The position numbers were made by a program, and so were the translations under genes. The notes below the pieces were generated by a model. It was not told the origin of the DNA. It ran no database searches and saw only the letters and a list, made by a program, of their open reading frames with translations. DNA of 8,017 bases from Lentisphaerota bacterium (GTDB lineage Bacteria > Verrucomicrobiota > Kiritimatiellia > RFP12 > UBA1067). Position 1 is the stretch's first letter, and each line of letters starts with the position of its first letter. The stretch covers positions 1 through 8,017 of the forward strand of contig SUVZ01000157.1 of NCBI GenBank assembly GCA_015061765.1. The letters run 5' to 3'. Of this stretch, positions 7,104 to 8,017 are shown piece by piece.

Positions 7104-7610
7104 CATTGCGCCGCTGGCGCGACCACGAAAACTGCGGCAGTGACGAATCGCGCATGTGCGCGATTGAACCATCGCAGACCGCCCTCACTTTAAGGCTTTG
7201 CCTCAAGTGGTGCGTCCTGCTCAGTTTCACCCTTACGGGTTTCGTCACTCGCCGCAGACACAAAACGGTTCTTCGAGCCGTCACGAAAAGCACGAAAATT
7301 GTGGGGAATGGGGAATGGTTTGGGATTCAGCATGTTTAGTAGGTTCAGGAGGTTTGGGATGTTCAGGAGAGGGAGAATGCCGGAACTAAACTTTCTAAAC
7401 CTTCCAAACATTCTAAACCTTTCGTGAACCTTCGTGACGGCGAAGCCGTTTCGTGTCCGGTGGTGCGGCGATTGCCCGACAGGGTGAATCGGAGGAAGCC
7501 TTGCGGCGAGACGCAAGGCTCAAGCCGAAAGAGGCTGCCGACGATTCAATCGCGCATTAAGCGCGATTTCGCTGCCCACCGGTTTTTGTGGTCGCGCCGG
7601 AGGCGCAATG
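7104..7610. repeat. Composite giant palindrome, about 507 bp, of nested hairpins
   Basis: The ends are inverted copies: 7104-7131 against the complement of 7583-7610 matches at 25 of 28 positions. Moving inward, corresponding blocks keep pairing. GCGCC/GGCGC hairpins lie at 7108-7120 and 7594-7606. AATCGCGC/GCGCGATT hairpins lie at 7146-7165 and 7548-7568. GACAC...CCGTCACGAA at 7257-7286 faces 7431-7457. Extra local hairpins include AGGC/GCCT at 7193-7203 and a 9-bp stem at 7497-7520. The centre is a 33-bp imperfect inverted repeat. No transposase, ribosomal or tRNA signal is present. Open frames here are repeat shadows with low-complexity peptides (LLNLLNML, HEKHEN). No clear target-site duplication is visible outside the ends. 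It is best called a REP- or MITE-like element. Confidence 0.75.
7334..7418. repeat. Core inverted repeat of GTTYRG units inside the giant palindrome
   Basis: Positions 7334-7366 are built of 9-bp units beginning GTT (GTTTAGTAG, GTTCAGGAG, GTTTGGGAT, GTTCAG). The reverse complement of 7386-7418 has the same unit structure and matches at 24 of 33 positions, with several mismatches being G-U pairs in RNA. The loop is 7367-7385. Peptides from such arrays read as NLLNLLN-type repeats, which argues against coding. Confidence 0.65.
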
Positions 7611-7640
7611 CGCAACAAAGGGATTGATTGCAATGATATG

Positions 7641-7758
7641 TCCAGAAGTAAACGCAGGTTTCCTTCCTAGGAAGGAATGAAGGGAAAAGGCACCACTATC
7701 AATACTACCCAATAAACTTAGGAAGTAAATGCAAGTGGAACTTGCATTTACTTCTGGA
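7641..7758. repeat. 118-bp mini-element with 20-bp inverted ends
   Basis: TCCAGAAGTAAACGCAGGTT at 7641-7660 is the inverse of 7739-7758 with two mismatches in 20. Inside the left end is a perfect 18-bp palindrome centred on CTAG (7660-7677). The right end belongs to a second hairpin: 7722-7736 pairs perfectly over 15 bp with 7740-7754 around a 3-nt GGA loop. Three of the six copies of the 12-bp motif are here (7648-7659, 7725-7736 and, reversed, 7740-7751). It is too small to encode a protein. A MITE-like element or a paired binding-site cluster fits best. Confidence 0.65.
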
Positions 7759-7802
7759 GATGACCGATTTTGCCTTGACATTCTGCCAGTATATGCGTGA
7801 TG

Positions 7803-7831
7803 TTGTGTCGCGGTGAAAAATATGTTATCCT
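7803..7831 (+). promoter_or_regulatory. Putative promoter reading toward the group II intron end
   Basis: TTGTGT (7803-7808), a 17-nt spacer and TATCCT (7826-7831) preceded by TG one base earlier give an extended -10 promoter-like signal. Transcription would start near 7838 and run into the domain V structure about 70 nt later. A TTGACA at 7775-7780 is a better -35 hexamer but lacks a good -10 at the right distance. This is pattern matching only. Confidence 0.35.
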
Positions 7832-7910
7832 ATACGGACGTTTCTACGGCACATAAGGTTGTGCGCAAAGTGAAAGGCAAATAACCGTGAAAGAGAAAGT
7901 CATGCAAGGA

Positions 7911-8001
7911 AAGCCGTATGCGGGAAATCCGCACGTACGGTTTTTTGATGAGGGAAAAAGTCGCACTGGCGGCAACGCCGAGGCGTGGGTCTCTACTTTA
8001 C
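7911..8001 (+). ncRNA. Group II intron domains V and VI (orphan 3' end)
   Basis: Positions 7911-7943 fold as domain V, the catalytic hairpin of group II introns: 7911-7918 pairs with 7936-7943 and contains the AGC triad (7912-7914); a 2-nt CG bulge (7934-7935) follows; 7919-7923 pairs with 7929-7933; the GAAA-type loop is 7924-7928. It is 33 nt, against the usual 34, giving a five-base GAAAT loop. GATGAGGG then leads into domain VI (about 7947-8001), with a GGCG-GCAA-CGCC hairpin and the typical 3' end TCTCTACTTTAC. The probable branch-point A is 7995 and the splice boundary falls after 8001. From memory, the lactococcal Ll.LtrB intron ends similarly in CCCTACTTCAC. No reverse transcriptase and no domain I lie upstream, where they should be, so the intron is truncated or internally deleted and probably cannot self-splice. 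Confidence 0.82.
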
Positions 8002-8017
8002 AATGGTAGCCGATTCA

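Noticed and set aside
7091..7516. Open frames on both strands across the palindrome that could be called small hypothetical genes
   Set aside because: Their translations are low-complexity repeat peptides (HEKHEN, NLLNLLNML), they overlap each other on both strands, and they lie entirely in inverted-repeat DNA without ribosome sites.
7104..7610. Integron attC site or tRNA cluster as an explanation of the palindromes
   Set aside because: No conserved attC core sites, integrase, cloverleaf or CCA end can be seen, and the symmetry spans the whole 507 bp rather than one short site.
7822..7884. A 20-codon frame starting ATG at 7822, just before domain V
   Set aside because: It has no ribosome site and no recognisable content, and it overlaps the promoter-like signal. 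It is not the tail of a reverse transcriptase, because the frame is closed by a stop at 7798.

Overview
The window looks like a stretch of chromosome from a carbohydrate-degrading bacterium of the PVC group, most likely Kiritimatiellota or Lentisphaerota (gut or sediment). That placement is inferred from recalled family resemblance: the style of the SUMF1-like protein, a secreted GH2/DUF4838 pair, G+C-rich coding sequence, and a gene-free tract packed with repeats. No rRNA or other phylogenetic marker is present to prove it.

Positions 2-6540 hold four tightly packed plus-strand genes that read as one operon: the 3' part of a SUMF1/FGE-fold protein (cut by the window edge), a Tat-type exported metallophosphoesterase, a family 2 glycoside hydrolase with a probable lipoprotein signal, and a DUF4838 protein with an alpha-glucuronidase-like N-terminal domain. 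The junctions are a 15-nt gap, a 20-nt overlap and a 37-nt gap. A strong hairpin follows the last stop. All three genes with a visible start carry an export signal, so the locus probably acts on a host, algal or plant glycan in the periplasm or at the cell surface. The substrate cannot be read from the sequence.

Positions 6541-8017 contain no convincing gene but much structure. In order: a terminator-like hairpin; a small REP-like palindrome; two copies of a 12-bp motif (consensus STAAMYGCARGT) that recurs six times over 1 kb; a short CGCAGAGT tandem array; an A+T-rich spacer; a roughly 507-bp imperfect palindrome built from nested hairpins, whose 28-bp ends match at 25 positions; a 118-bp mini-element with 20-bp inverted ends; and finally, at 7911-8001, domains V and VI of a group II intron. 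No reverse transcriptase or domains I-IV lie upstream of that intron 3' end, so it is an orphan, probably 5'-truncated. A promoter-like sequence sits just upstream of it.

The coding half is a fairly ordinary polysaccharide-utilisation cluster. The most unusual material is the repeat tract and the orphan group II intron end.
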